Shown: positions 53,189 to 61,931 of the stretch, piece by piece | Numbering within the stretch: the first letter of the stretch is position 1 | Layout of the letters: the number at the start of each line of letters is the position of its first letter | Source of the DNA: Aquibium oceanicum | GTDB taxonomy: Bacteria; Pseudomonadota; Alphaproteobacteria; Rhizobiales; Rhizobiaceae | Reading direction: 5' to 3' | Assembly: GCF_001889605.1 (NCBI RefSeq) | Contig: NZ_CP018171.1 | Span: forward strand, 3,308,501 to 3,372,500 | Length of the DNA stretch: 64,000 bases | The notes under the pieces: generated by a model | Told to the model about the DNA's origin: nothing | Seen by the model: the letters and a program-made list of their open reading frames with translations, nothing else | Database searches by the model: none | Translations under genes and position numbers: made by a program

Positions 53189-54922
53189 TCAGTTCGATAC
53201 CAGCAGTGCCTGGTTTTCATGGCCGAAAACTGGCTTCACGCCAAGCAGCGGCGCGGCCCTGCGGATGATGTTGGCGACGATGGGTGCGGCATTGGAACCG
53301 GCGGTCGCCCCCATCCCGGGCTTTTCCGGCTTCGGCTCGTCGATCACCGACAGGACGATGTACTGCGGATCGTCGATCGGGAAGGCGGCGAGGAAGGCGT
53401 TGAACCGCTTGTCGCTCGCATAGCGGCCGTTGACCACCTTCTCGGCCGTACCGGTCTTGCCGCCGACGCGGTAGCCCGGCACCTCGGCCCGGCGGCCGGA
53501 ACCCTTCTCGGAATTCAGCCGGTAGAGATAGCGCATGTCGTCGACCGTATGCGGCTGGACCACCCGGTGGCCGATCTGCTGCGCTTCCTCTTCGCTGCGC
53601 GGCAGGAACGTCGGCGGAATGAGGGTGCCCCCGTTCATGAGCGCCGCCGCCGCGACGGCCGTCTGCAACGGCGTGGTCGCCATGCCGTGGCCGAAGGCGA
53701 TGGTGATGGAATTGAGCTGCTTCCACTCCTTGGGCTCGGTGGGGCTCGCGACTTCCGGCAGTTCCGTCACCAGCCGGTCGAGCAGCCCCAGGCGCTTGAT
53801 GAACTCGCGGTGCCCCTCGACGCCGACGCTCTCGGCCATCTTTGCCGACGCGATGTTGGATGAGTAGATGAAGACCTCCGGCACGGTCAGCACGCGTCCC
53901 TTGCCGTGGAAGTCGCGGATCGTGAAGCGCCCGAAGCTGATCGGCCGCGAGGCGTCGTAGCGGCTGTTCAGCGTTGCCTTGTCGGCGTCGAGTACCATGG
54001 CGGTGGTAAAGCTCTTGAAGGTCGAGCCCATCTCGTAGACGCCGGCCGACATGCGGTTGAGCCTGTCCTTGTCGTTGGCGTTGAAGGGGTTGTTCGGGTC
54101 GAAATCGGGAACCGACGCCATGGCGAAGATCTCGCCGGTCTTGGCGTTGAGCACCACGGCGCCCGCCGCGATGGCGTGATAGCGCTCCATCGCCGCGGCG
54201 ATCTCGTCGCGGACGATGTGCTGGACCCTGAGGTCGATCGAAAGCCGCACCGGCTCGAGTTCCGAGGAGGCGACCATGCCCGTGGCGCGAAGATCGGCGA
54301 GCCCCTGCCCGTCGATGTACTTCTCCATGCCGGCAATGCCCTGATTGTCGACGTTGACGAGACCCAGGATGTGCGAGGCGGTGGGGCCGCCGGGATAGAA
54401 GCGCCGCTTTTCCGACCGGAAGCCGATGCCCGGCAGGCCGAGCTGCAGGATCTCGTTCTGCTGCCGCGGCGTGATCTCGCGCTTCAGCCAGGCGAAGCCC
54501 GAACCGCTCTTGAGCTTCTTGTAGGTCTGCTCGTAGTCGAGCGACGGAAGCACGGAGGTCAGCAGTTCCACCGCCTCGTCGGCATCGACGATGCGCCTTG
54601 GCTCGGCAAAAAGCGAGGCCGACTTGATGTCCGTGGCGAGCACCTGTCCGTTGCGGTCGACGATGTCGGGACGGGAGGCCGCCATCCGCGCGCCGCCGAA
54701 GATGCTGGTCTCCTCCCCGTCCTGGAGACCGAGAAAGACGAGCCGGCCGGCGATGACCGAATAGATCGCGAAGAACACCGTCATCGTCATGAGGACCCGG
54801 GATTTCGCACGCCCGCCGGTCGATTTCCGCGCCCCTTCGACGACGATGGCCGCCTGGTCGCCACTGGCGCGCGCGGGTTTCCGGCGTACGATCCCGGCGG
54901 CTTTCCTCAACAGACCCTTCAT
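53189..54922 (-). CDS. ftsI: Penicillin-binding protein 3 (FtsI), septal transpeptidase
   Basis: Class B PBP that cross-links septal peptidoglycan. It has 577 residues: a basic cytoplasmic tail, one membrane helix (about 43-62), a pedestal domain and a transpeptidase domain with the SxxK motif STFK (Ser300), SxN as SSN (354-356) and KTGT (489-492). All three catalytic motifs are intact. It overlaps ftsL by 4 bases, coupling the two divisome proteins. Confidence 0.98.
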   Translation of the reverse strand: MKGLLRKAAGIVRRKPARASGDQAAIVVEGARKSTGGRAKSRVLMTMTVFFAIYSVIAGRLVFLGLQDGEETSIFGGARMAASRPDIVDRNGQVLATDIKSASLFAEPRRIVDADEAVELLTSVLPSLDYEQTYKKLKSGSGFAWLKREITPRQQNEILQLGLPGIGFRSEKRRFYPGGPTASHILGLVNVDNQGIAGMEKYIDGQGLADLRATGMVASSELEPVRLSIDLRVQHIVRDEIAAAMERYHAIAAGAVVLNAKTGEIFAMASVPDFDPNNPFNANDKDRLNRMSAGVYEMGSTFKSFTTAMVLDADKATLNSRYDASRPISFGRFTIRDFHGKGRVLTVPEVFIYSSNIASAKMAESVGVEGHREFIKRLGLLDRLVTELPEVASPTEPKEWKQLNSITIAFGHGMATTPLQTAVAAAALMNGGTLIPPTFLPRSEEEAQQIGHRVVQPHTVDDMRYLYRLNSEKGSGRRAEVPGYRVGGKTGTAEKVVNGRYASDKRFNAFLAAFPIDDPQYIVLSVIDEPKPEKPGMGATAGSNAAPIVANIIRRAAPLLGVKPVFGHENQALLVSN

Positions 54923-55272
54923 CGCGTGGTGCTCCCGGTCAGGGTTGCGTCATCCGGAGATGTGGATTCGTCCTCGTCCAGCGGCTTCATCGGGATGTCG
55001 TCGGGATCGACGATCTGCTCCGCCTCGACCGGCTGGAGGTTCAGTTCGGCCTGGTAGACCTCGACCAGTTGCTGGAGCCGCACCGGCTGGGTCAGCAGGC
55101 TCCAGTCGGCCTTCAGGAGGTCGATCGTCTCGTCCTCCAGCCTGATCTGCCGCTCGAGCTGGCGCACTTCCGCAAGCTGGTCCTCCGCCGCGCTCTTCGT
55201 CTTGTAGGTGAAGGCCGCGGCCGACACCATGACGGCGATGAGGAGGATGTCCGTGGCTCGAAACAGGCTCAT
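54919..55272 (-). CDS. ftsL: Cell division protein FtsL
   Basis: Bitopic divisome scaffold that forms a coiled coil with FtsB and activates FtsWI. It has 117 residues: a very short cytoplasmic part, a membrane helix (ILLIAVMVSAAAFTYKT), and a coiled coil (about residues 28-75) with heptad-spaced leucines followed by the conserved DWSLLTQPVRLQQLVEVY segment. The acidic tail after about residue 80 is an unconserved extension. It lies three bases after rsmH. Confidence 0.93.
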   Translation of the reverse strand: MSLFRATDILLIAVMVSAAAFTYKTKSAAEDQLAEVRQLERQIRLEDETIDLLKADWSLLTQPVRLQQLVEVYQAELNLQPVEAEQIVDPDDIPMKPLDEDESTSPDDATLTGSTTR

Positions 55273-55275
55273 CTT

Positions 55276-56292
55276 CTATCCATGGATGGCTTGGATTTCG
55301 GGAAGCTTCGGAAGCCCGAAGATCGAATGGTCTTCCGGCCGGGCCGGGTTTTCCGTGCGGACCGCGACGCGCAGCTTGGCCGAGCGGGCGCGCGGATTGC
55401 GTTCCGCCTCGGCTTCTGATGCGGCGATCACCTTCGCGGGCTTGTCGAAGGTCGGCGGCACTGCCTGCACTTCGGGCAGGTGGCGCGAGCCGCCGCTGCC
55501 GCCCGCGCGCTCGCCCATGAAGCGCTTGACGATCCGGTCCTCTAGCGAATGGAAGGTGACGACCGCGAGCCGGCCGCCGGGCTTCAGCGCCCGCTCGGCG
55601 GCAAAGAGCGCCCGCGCCAGTTCCCCCAGTTCGTCGTTGACGAAGATGCGCAACGCCTGGAAGACGCGCGTGGCGGGATGGATCTTGTCCTTCGGATGAC
55701 GGCCGACCAGCGCCTCGATCGCCTCGGCGAGGTCGCGCGTGGTGGCGAACGGCCGCGCCGCGCGGCGCTTCTCGATCATGCGCGCGATGCGGCCGGCATG
55801 CCGCTCTTCCCCGAGCAGCCCGAAGATGCGCGTCAGGTCGCCCGCCTTGAAGGCATTCACGACATCCGCGGCGCGCGGACCCGCCTGCGCCATGCGCATG
55901 TCGAGCGGCCCGTCGTGCCGGAAGGAGAAGCCGCGCTCCGCCTGGTCGAGTTGCATGGACGATACGCCGATGTCCAGCACCACCCCATCGACGGTTTCGC
56001 CGGCATGCTCGTCGAGCCGAGAGAACGCGCCCGGCACCAGCCGCAGCCGTCCGCCGGATGCAGCCTCCATCTCCTTGCCGTCGCGGATCGCGTCGGGATC
56101 GCGGTCGATCGCGATCACGCGCGCGCCGGCCGAAAGCAGCGCTCGCGTGTAGCCGCCCGCTCCGAACGTCCCGTCGACGAGGATTTTTCCGTCCGACGGT
56201 TCGAGCGCCGCAAGCACCTCGTCGAGAAGAACCGGAATGTGGCGGGCCGGTCCGCCACCGGCGTCGTCGAGGCCGCCGGGGCCCGCCATCAT
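55276..56292 (-). CDS. rsmH: 16S rRNA m4C1402 methyltransferase RsmH
   Basis: SAM-dependent enzyme (formerly MraW) that methylates N4 of C1402 in 16S rRNA at the P site. It has 338 residues from the first of two adjacent ATGs at 56292, overlapping the mraZ stop. [27 protein letters not shown] (SAM loop), [28 protein letters not shown] and [12 protein letters not shown] are diagnostic. The longer open frame upstream covers mraZ and is not used. Confidence 0.97.
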   Translation of the reverse strand: MMAGPGGLDDAGGGPARHIPVLLDEVLAALEPSDGKILVDGTFGAGGYTRALLSAGARVIAIDRDPDAIRDGKEMEAASGGRLRLVPGAFSRLDEHAGETVDGVVLDIGVSSMQLDQAERGFSFRHDGPLDMRMAQAGPRAADVVNAFKAGDLTRIFGLLGEERHAGRIARMIEKRRAARPFATTRDLAEAIEALVGRHPKDKIHPATRVFQALRIFVNDELGELARALFAAERALKPGGRLAVVTFHSLEDRIVKRFMGERAGGSGGSRHLPEVQAVPPTFDKPAKVIAASEAEAERNPRARSAKLRVAVRTENPARPEDHSIFGLPKLPEIQAIHG

Positions 56293-56756
56293 TCCGTCTC
56301 TCCGGTCATGCGCGCGGTCGTTCCCTCCTGCCGCAAACGCGACAGCCGCGCACGCGCCTCGGTCCTGTAGTCCTGGAAGCGCTTCGGCTCCCACATCTGG
56401 AAGAACTGCCCCCGCCCCACGAAAGCCACGTCCGTCTCGATACCCGTATGCTCGCGCAAGAAATCCGTCACGGTGATCCGCCCGTCCCCGTCCAGCTTCA
56501 GGAAGGCCCCGTCCCCATGGCAGAAGAACGACATGTCGTCCGCCGCCTGCAGGAAGGGATCCTCGTTGGCGATCCGCTCCTCGTATCGGTCGAGCAGGTC
56601 GAGCCCGCCCACGTCCAGCGCCGGCATGTCGAGCGCACGCAGCGCATAGAGCTCGGAATAGCCGCGTTTGGCCAGCACGGCCCGGAAATGCGCAGGCACC
56701 GAGACGCGTCCCTTGGCGTCGATCCGGTTCACCGCATTGGAAAGAAAACGGTCCAT
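56289..56756 (-). CDS. mraZ: Transcriptional regulator MraZ
   Basis: AbrB-like DNA-binding protein that in E. coli represses its own dcw promoter. It has 155 residues with two SpoVT/AbrB-type half domains, each with the DxxGR pattern ([14 protein letters not shown] at about 12-25; [16 protein letters not shown] at about 88-103). It is first gene of the dcw cluster, and four GGG boxes with 10-base spacing overlap its promoter about 190 bases upstream. Confidence 0.97.
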   Translation of the reverse strand: MDRFLSNAVNRIDAKGRVSVPAHFRAVLAKRGYSELYALRALDMPALDVGGLDLLDRYEERIANEDPFLQAADDMSFFCHGDGAFLKLDGDGRITVTDFLREHTGIETDVAFVGRGQFFQMWEPKRFQDYRTEARARLSRLRQEGTTARMTGETE

Positions 56757-56941
56757 TCCTCGTGCCAGCCGCCTGCGCCGCCGCGCTTCCGTTCATCGTA
56801 CAATCCGTGCCGCCGCACGTTCCCGCAAATCCCCCGCCGTTCTGAAAATCAGGCATGACGCGACCTCTTCCCGCGGCCGCCTGGACCGCCGGTTTGTGGG
56901 ACGCTTCACTCGTCACTGGAACGAAGACTGGATGGTGCTTA
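56757..56941 (-). other. mraZ 5' leader
   Basis: Stretch of about 180 bases between the predicted dcw transcription start and the mraZ ATG. It contains no open frame with support, and no obvious riboswitch or strong hairpin is seen. Confidence 0.4.
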
Positions 56942-56976
56942 AGGGATACCATGGGCAAATTTGGGCGTCAACGGGA
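56942..56976 (-). promoter_or_regulatory. dcw promoter overlapped by MraZ boxes
   Basis: On the minus strand TTGACG (56971-56966) and TATCCC (56948-56943) are 17 bases apart. Over the same bases the plus strand reads AGGGA, TGGGC, TGGGC, CGGGA at 56942, 56952, 56962 and 56972, i.e. four NGGGN boxes at an exact 10-base step. E. coli MraZ binds TGGGN repeats with 10-base periodicity, so repression by promoter occlusion is expected. Confidence 0.7.
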
Positions 56977-57153
56977 TGAAGCTCCACCAAGCCGCAGGAT
57001 TGCGGAATGCCGCCGCACGAACGGCGAATCCTGTTTATGCTCCATTAGGCCTAACGAAGAGTTATTGCCGACCGTCGACGAGGCCGATGCGTTACACGGT
57101 CAAACAAGCTATGGGGCGGATCGCATGGCACGATCCCGAATAGGCAGAGACAC

Positions 57154-58266
57154 ATGACCCACTCCGACGAAACGCGCGCCGCCCGCCTTCCCCATCTTCG
57201 GCAATCGCGCGCGGAAAAGGGGGATCCGGTCGCTTTGCCGCTGACGATGACCTCGATGTTCCACCTGCCGGGCGACCCCGCCGGCTTCGACCAGTATGGC
57301 CGGTTCCACAATCCGACCTGGGAAGCGGTGGAGGAGGCGCTGGGGCTGCTGGAGGATGCCGAGGCGCTGGCGTTTCCCTCGGGCATGGCCGCGATTTCGG
57401 CGGTGCTATTCAGCGTCGTTCGGTCGGGCGACCGCATCCTGCTGCCGTCCGACGGCTACTACACCACCCGCGTCCTGGCCGAGCGGTTCCTCAAGCCTCT
57501 CGGCGTGGCGGCCGACCTGCGGCCGACAGCGACGTTCGGGCAAGGCGGGTTCGACGGCTACAGGCTGGTCTTCGTCGAGACGCCGTCCAATCCGGGGCTG
57601 GATATCTGCGACATCAAGGCAGTAGCTGAGGCGGCGCACCGCGCGGGCGCGATCGTCATGGCCGACAACACGACCATGACGCCGTTCGGCCAGCGGCCGC
57701 TCGACCTTGGCGCCGACATCGTGGTCGCGGCCGACACCAAGGCGCCCAACGGCCATTCCGACGCTTTGTTCGGGCATGTCGCGAGCCGCGACGCCGAGCT
57801 GATCGCTGCGGCGCGGGACTGGCGCAAGCTCGCCGGCGGCATTCCCGGTCCGTTCGAGGCCTGGCTGGTGCATCGCGGACTGGAGACGCTGGAGGTGCGC
57901 TTCGACCGGATGTGCGGATCGGCCGACACGATCGCCCCGCGGCTGCGGGATCATCCCGCCGTGCGCTCCGTCCGCTTCCCGGGGCTCGCGGGCGACCCCG
58001 CGCACAACCTGGCAAGCACACAGATGGACCGCTTCGGCTTCCTGATCGGGCTGACGCTGGCGGACGAGGCCAGGGCCGAAGCCTTCATCGACGCCTGTCC
58101 GCTGATCCAGCCCGCCACCTCCTTCGGCGGCGTTCACACCTCGGCCGAACGCCGCGCCCGCTGGGGCGACGCGGTGGATCCCGGCTTCGTGCGGCTGTCG
58201 GTGGGCTGCGAGCCGAGGGAGGTCCTCTGGAAGGCACTGGAGGCGTCGCTGGACGCGATCGCCTGA
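57154..58266 (+). CDS. Cystathionine gamma-lyase-like PLP enzyme
   Basis: Cys/Met metabolism PLP-dependent enzyme (MetB/MetC/CGL fold) acting on cystathionine or a related sulfur amino acid. It has 370 residues, slightly short for the family. The PLP lysine lies in ADTKAPNGHSDALFGHV; FPSGMAAISAVLF, VFVETPSNPGLDI and IVMADNTTMTPFGQRPLDLGAD are typical. The C-terminal PATSFGGVHTSAERR serine/arginine loop binds the substrate carboxylate. The exact substrate cannot be read off. Its stop abuts the stop of the convergent parE gene. Confidence 0.9.
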   Translation: MTHSDETRAARLPHLRQSRAEKGDPVALPLTMTSMFHLPGDPAGFDQYGRFHNPTWEAVEEALGLLEDAEALAFPSGMAAISAVLFSVVRSGDRILLPSDGYYTTRVLAERFLKPLGVAADLRPTATFGQGGFDGYRLVFVETPSNPGLDICDIKAVAEAAHRAGAIVMADNTTMTPFGQRPLDLGADIVVAADTKAPNGHSDALFGHVASRDAELIAAARDWRKLAGGIPGPFEAWLVHRGLETLEVRFDRMCGSADTIAPRLRDHPAVRSVRFPGLAGDPAHNLASTQMDRFGFLIGLTLADEARAEAFIDACPLIQPATSFGGVHTSAERRARWGDAVDPGFVRLSVGCEPREVLWKALEASLDAIA

Positions 58267-58575
58267 TCAGCCTTCGCTCTCGCCACCCCCAATGTTTTCG
58301 GACGTGATATCGCGACGTCCGTGCAGGACGCGCAGGATTTCGACGTTCTCTTCGACGATTATGTAGAAGCAGAGATACTGGCCGACGACGATGCGTCTGA
58401 TCTTGTTGCCGATGTCTTCGCGAAGAGAACCCGATCGAGGCTGTGTGGCCAGGAGCTCCCATTGCCGCCGCATGCGTTCGATCAACCGCTTGGCGGCGGC
58501 GGGATTTTCTTCCGCTATGTGGTCAGCAATGTCTTCGATGTCGCGTTGGGCGCGCGGTGACAGCCGGTAGCCCAC
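58267..58575 (-). CDS. parE: ParE/RelE-family toxin
   Basis: Toxin of a type II system; ParE members poison DNA gyrase and RelE members cut mRNA. It has 102 residues starting MGYRLSPRAQRDIEDIADHIAEENP, with the ParE helical hairpin, LLATQPRSGSLREDIGNKIRRIVVGQYLCFYIIVEENVEILRVLHGRRD and the typical conserved arginines. The RelE-type catalytic residues are not obvious, favouring ParE. It is 6 bases downstream of parD. Confidence 0.88.
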   Translation of the reverse strand: MGYRLSPRAQRDIEDIADHIAEENPAAAKRLIERMRRQWELLATQPRSGSLREDIGNKIRRIVVGQYLCFYIIVEENVEILRVLHGRRDITSENIGGGESEG

Positions 58576-58581
58576 GACCCG

Positions 58582-58848
58582 CTACTTCTCCATTGCCGCG
58601 TACTTGCGACGAAGGCGTTCCATGAATGGCGCACCCTCTTCGGCCGGCCCGCTGTCGATCCCCTCCTGGACCAGCCGCTTCAACTCCTCCAGCGAGTACC
58701 CGAAATTGTCGCGGCGCTCCTTCCACTGCCGCAGCGCGTCGACGACCACCTCGCTGGCGGAGGGATATTCCCCCGATGCGACCGCCTCGTCCACTTCGTC
58801 GGCGAGTTCGGACGATATCGTGATGCTGCGTTGCTGTGCCGGGCCCAT
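58582..58848 (-). CDS. parD: ParD-family antitoxin
   Basis: Ribbon-helix-helix antitoxin that neutralises the adjacent toxin and represses the operon. It has 88 residues: the N-terminal RHH domain (RSITISSELADEVDEAVASGEYPSASEVVVDALRQW, about 7-43) and a flexible C-terminal toxin-binding part. It has its own promoter and a flanking inverted repeat (58858-58886) that is a likely ParD site. Confidence 0.9.
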   Translation of the reverse strand: MGPAQQRSITISSELADEVDEAVASGEYPSASEVVVDALRQWKERRDNFGYSLEELKRLVQEGIDSGPAEEGAPFMERLRRKYAAMEK

Positions 58849-58857
58849 GACCGCGCT

Positions 58858-58886
58858 CCGTATCGGCGTCGATGCTCAAGATACGG
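58858..58886. promoter_or_regulatory. Candidate ParD operator
   Basis: CCGTATC (58858-58864) and GATACGG (58880-58886) form a 7-bp inverted repeat separated by 15 bases; it overlaps the -10 element and start region of the parDE promoter. Confidence 0.45.
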
Positions 58887-58906
58887 CCGCTTCCCGCAAC
58901 CGGCAA
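58878..58906 (-). promoter_or_regulatory. parDE promoter
   Basis: On the minus strand TTGCCG (58906-58901), a 17-base spacer and TATCTT (58883-58878) lie 30 bases before the parD ATG. Confidence 0.6.
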
Positions 58907-58949
58907 GGACCGCGCACGGATGCGCGCGGTTCCTCGGGCTCAAAAAGAG

Positions 58950-59395
58950 GTGCCAGCCGGCCTGTAAGCCGGGTTCTGTATGGCCCCGCCGCATCGCTGC
59001 GCCGGAACGTGGCGGCCATTCATCTTGGACGGACATCGCTGCCCGCCTCATGCAACCTACCCGGACGACTGGGCCGGAAACTGCCCGGGAGCGAACTCCC
59101 TCGCCGTCCCTATTCGGTCTTGCTCCCGGTGGGGCTTGCCGTGCCGCCCCTGTTGCCAGGCGCGCGGTGGGCTCTTACCCCACCCTTTCACCCTTGCCCC
59201 GCCAGCAAGCCGGTCCGCGCAGCGGTTATGCCGCTGCGAAAGGCCGGCCTGCAGGCGGGGCGGTCTGCTTTCTGTGGCGCTTTCCCTGGGGTTTCCCCCG
59301 CCGGCCATTAACCGGCACCGTGTTTCCATGGAGCCCGGACTTTCCTCACGCGCGGCCTTTCGGCAATTGCGCGTGCGGCCGCCCGGCCAGCTGGC
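58950..59395 (-). ncRNA. rnpB: RNase P RNA (class A)
   Basis: Catalytic RNA that matures tRNA 5' ends. On the minus strand the 5' end GCCAGCTGGCC pairs with the 3' GGCCGGCTGGC to form P1. The conserved regions GAGGAAAGTCCGGGCTCC, ACAGAAAGC, GATGAATGGCCGCCAC and the 3' AGAACCCGGCTTACAGG segment are all present, about 445 bases in total. A T-run (CTCTTTTT) follows the 3' end. Open reading frames in this interval are spurious. Confidence 0.97.
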
Positions 59396-59401
59396 AGAGT
59401 G

Positions 59402-59430
59402 CATAAAGTCGTTCGGGAGCAAAAACGCAA
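59402..59430 (-). promoter_or_regulatory. rnpB promoter
   Basis: On the minus strand TTGCGT (59430-59425) and TTTATG (59407-59402) are 17 bases apart, and the expected start point falls on 59395, exactly the predicted first base of P1. Confidence 0.55.
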
Positions 59431-59485
59431 GCCCGATGCGGGCGAGCGTCGGTGCGGCGACGGCCGTCGACCGCCGCCCTGCCCG

Positions 59486-60172
59486 TCAGCCGCCGATCTG
59501 GCGCTTCACCTTAGCGCAATAGGCCGCGGAAATGCTGTTCATGCGCTTGGCGCCGTGCCCGGCATTGTAGCGCAGGATCGTTCCGCAGGTGTCGCCGCCG
59601 CCGAGCTGGTGTGCCTTGGCGAGATACTTCATGCCGTAGCGGATGTTGGTGTCGGGATCGTAGAGGCCCTTCGCCGAACCGGTGTAGCCCATCATGCGCG
59701 CCGTGGTCGGCTTGATCTGCATCAGGCCGATCTCGCCGGCACTGCCGCGCACGTCCGGCCGGAAATTGCTCTCCACGCCGACAACCGCGGTCGCGAGCGC
59801 CACCGGCACGCCGTAAGCCGACGCGTAGCTGGAGATGATCGAGGAATAGCGGTTCTTGACCACCGTCACCTTCACCTCCGCCTTCGCTTCCGGCTTCGAC
59901 GGCTCGACCGCCGCGGCTTCCCGCGCCACCGCCATCAGCGCCGGCCGGCCGCGCGGATCGATGGACGCGGTCGTCATGTTGTCGACCGCCGGAGCCGCCG
60001 TTTCTGCTTCCGCGCCGCTGTTGCGGGCGCTGTCCTTGGCGTCGCCCTTGATCGACGCGAAAGCCTCCGCCAGTTCGCTGCGGCTGAGCTGCGAAGGGGC
60101 TTCCTGCGCGATGGCGGCGGAGTTCGTCACGCCGCACACGAACGCCGCGGCGAGTACCAGATTTCTGTTCAT
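59486..60172 (-). CDS. Lytic transglycosylase (SLT domain)
   Basis: Secreted muramidase-like enzyme that cleaves peptidoglycan glycan strands with 1,6-anhydro formation. It has 228 residues from the ATG at 60172; a signal peptide (MNRNLVLAAAFVCGVTNSAAIAQ) is followed by a low-complexity linker to about residue 95 and a C-terminal SLT domain with the catalytic glutamate in VVGVESNFRPD, then GEIGLMQIKPTTARMMGY, NIRYGMKYLA and ILRYNAGHG. A 7-bp hairpin (60193-60211) lies in its leader. Confidence 0.93.
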   Translation of the reverse strand: MNRNLVLAAAFVCGVTNSAAIAQEAPSQLSRSELAEAFASIKGDAKDSARNSGAEAETAAPAVDNMTTASIDPRGRPALMAVAREAAAVEPSKPEAKAEVKVTVVKNRYSSIISSYASAYGVPVALATAVVGVESNFRPDVRGSAGEIGLMQIKPTTARMMGYTGSAKGLYDPDTNIRYGMKYLAKAHQLGGGDTCGTILRYNAGHGAKRMNSISAAYCAKVKRQIGG

Positions 60173-60332
60173 TCGGGCCTTTTCTCTGCTTTCGCCCGGC
60201 TGGACCGGGCGTGGTTTTCCGACTGGGCCGGACGACGCCGAGGCGCGTCCGGTTGCGAACGGACGGGCAGATGAAAGGCAAATGAGCGGCAAGAATGACC
60301 GCAGCGCTCAACTTTCGTGAACGCTCGTTACA

Positions 60333-61121
60333 TCAAGCCTTTGAAACGACGCGGGTTTCCGCAACGTCAAGCGAGCTGGCGCGCACGAGTTCGTGGAGCA
60401 CGGCAAAGGTCGCGCCATCGGCGATTCCGTCCACCCGAGCCGGCCGGAAATGGCGCTGGAAAGCGTCGACCGCGACATGCGTCGTCCGGTCGAAGGTGCC
60501 GGTGATCTCGATGCCGTAGCCATAGAGACCGAGCATCGACTGAAGTCTTTCGACCGCATCGCCGGTCGCACCCGATGCGAGGTACGGGCCGGATACCGGC
60601 GGCGGCTCCGGCGGACGCACGCCCAGTCCGGCCTCGGCCAGCCGTGTCCATGGAAACTTCTCACCGGGATCGATCTTCCGGCCGGGCGCCACGTCGGAAT
60701 GGGCGAGCACCCGCTCGGGCACGATGGCGTGGCGTTCGCAGATGCCGCGGCAAAGCGCGATTACGGCCGCGATCTGAGCCTCGGGAAAATCGGGATAGCC
60801 GAGGAAGTGCCCCGAATTGACGATCTCGATGCCGACCGAGTGCGAGTTGACGTCCGTCTCTCCCTTCCAGGAACTCTTGCCAGCATGCCAGGCGCGGTCG
60901 CTCTCGCGCACCATCTGGACGATTCGGCCGTCCTCGTGGACGAGATAGTGCGAGGACACCTCGCTCTCGGGATTGCACAGCCAGGCTTCCGCGCCCGGCC
61001 CGCTTTCCATGCCGGTATAGTGCAGGACGATCATGTCCGGACCCATGCTGCCCGCCCGCGGGCCGAAATTGGGAGAGACCCGAATGTCCGCGCCGGGATG
61101 ATCGGCGGCGAACCCGCTCAT
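60333..61121 (-). CDS. N-acetylmuramoyl-L-alanine amidase with peptidoglycan-binding domain
   Basis: Zinc amidase that cuts MurNAc from the stem peptide, of the AmpD/AmiD (Amidase_2) fold. It has 262 residues with no clear signal peptide from this start, so cytoplasmic recycling or a non-classical location is possible. The zinc ligands lie in VLHYTGM, NSHSVGIEIVN and LAHSDVAPGRKIDPGEKFPW; a peptidoglycan-binding repeat (SGATGDAVERLQSMLGLYGY) fills about residues 185-245. It overlaps the J-domain gene by ATGA. Confidence 0.92.
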   Translation of the reverse strand: MSGFAADHPGADIRVSPNFGPRAGSMGPDMIVLHYTGMESGPGAEAWLCNPESEVSSHYLVHEDGRIVQMVRESDRAWHAGKSSWKGETDVNSHSVGIEIVNSGHFLGYPDFPEAQIAAVIALCRGICERHAIVPERVLAHSDVAPGRKIDPGEKFPWTRLAEAGLGVRPPEPPPVSGPYLASGATGDAVERLQSMLGLYGYGIEITGTFDRTTHVAVDAFQRHFRPARVDGIADGATFAVLHELVRASSLDVAETRVVSKA

Positions 61122-61840
61122 GCCGGCACGCGACCCCGTTCGATCGTCTCGTAGGCGGCGTTGATGGCTGCGACGCGGTCGTTGGCGATGGCGACGAATT
61201 CTTCGGGAACGCCACGCGCGACGAGCTTGTCGGGATGATGCTCGGTAACCAGTTCGCGATAGCGCCGCTTGACCGCCTCGAAGCTGGTGCCCCGTTCGAT
61301 CCCGAGGATCGCGTAGGGATCGCTGCCTTCCTGCAACACCGCATGCCGCGCCAGGATCGCGCGGAAATGGCTGTCGCTGATGTTGAAGATCTCGGCGATG
61401 CGACGCAGGAAATCGACCTCCTTTTCGTGGATGAGGCCGTCAGCCTTGGCGATGTGGAAGAGGCCGTCGAGGATGTCCTCCAGCATCTGGCAGTCGCGCT
61501 GGCCCGATCCGCACAGGCCGGCGAGCCGCTCGGCATAGGCTTCGTATCCAGCCGTGTCGCTCATGGCGAGCCGGTACAGGCGCGACACGTTGCGCTCCTG
61601 TTCGGGCGGCATGGAAAAGATTTCCTGGAAGGCGCGAACCTCGTCCTGCGTCACGATGCCGTCGGCCTTCGCCATCTTGGCGGAGAGCGCGATCATCGCG
61701 ATGGAGAAGGCGACCTTTCGACGAAGCTCGGGATCGCCGGCAAACGTCGTACGCACGGATTCGAGGATCTCGGCTATCCCCGAGGCAGCCCCTGCGGAGA
61801 TGCGCGACGCCAGTTCGCCGATGCGAGCCCAGATAGACAT
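61118..61840 (-). CDS. DjlA-like TerB/J-domain protein
   Basis: Probable DnaK co-chaperone. It has 240 residues: an N-terminal TerB-like helical domain (about 35-160; AFSIAMIALSAKMAKADGIVTQDEV and a second metal-site-like LFHIAKADGLIHEKEVDFL) and a C-terminal J domain (about 172-235) with the HPD motif in TEHHPDKLVARG. E. coli DjlA has a membrane anchor; none is seen here. The gene overlaps the downstream amidase, so the two are made together. Confidence 0.88.
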   Translation of the reverse strand: MSIWARIGELASRISAGAASGIAEILESVRTTFAGDPELRRKVAFSIAMIALSAKMAKADGIVTQDEVRAFQEIFSMPPEQERNVSRLYRLAMSDTAGYEAYAERLAGLCGSGQRDCQMLEDILDGLFHIAKADGLIHEKEVDFLRRIAEIFNISDSHFRAILARHAVLQEGSDPYAILGIERGTSFEAVKRRYRELVTEHHPDKLVARGVPEEFVAIANDRVAAINAAYETIERGRVPA

Positions 61841-61931
61841 GATTTCTGTCTAGTGCGGTTCGCGCAAGATTGCGAGACCCGGATCGCGTCGGGATGCGAT
61901 CGGTCGCACTTGGCGACGAGTAGAGGCGGAC

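Noticed and set aside
58604-59522. Several overlapping open frames across 58.6-59.5 kb
   Set aside because: They cover the RNase P RNA gene and the parD antisense strand; the RNA's conserved helices explain the sequence.
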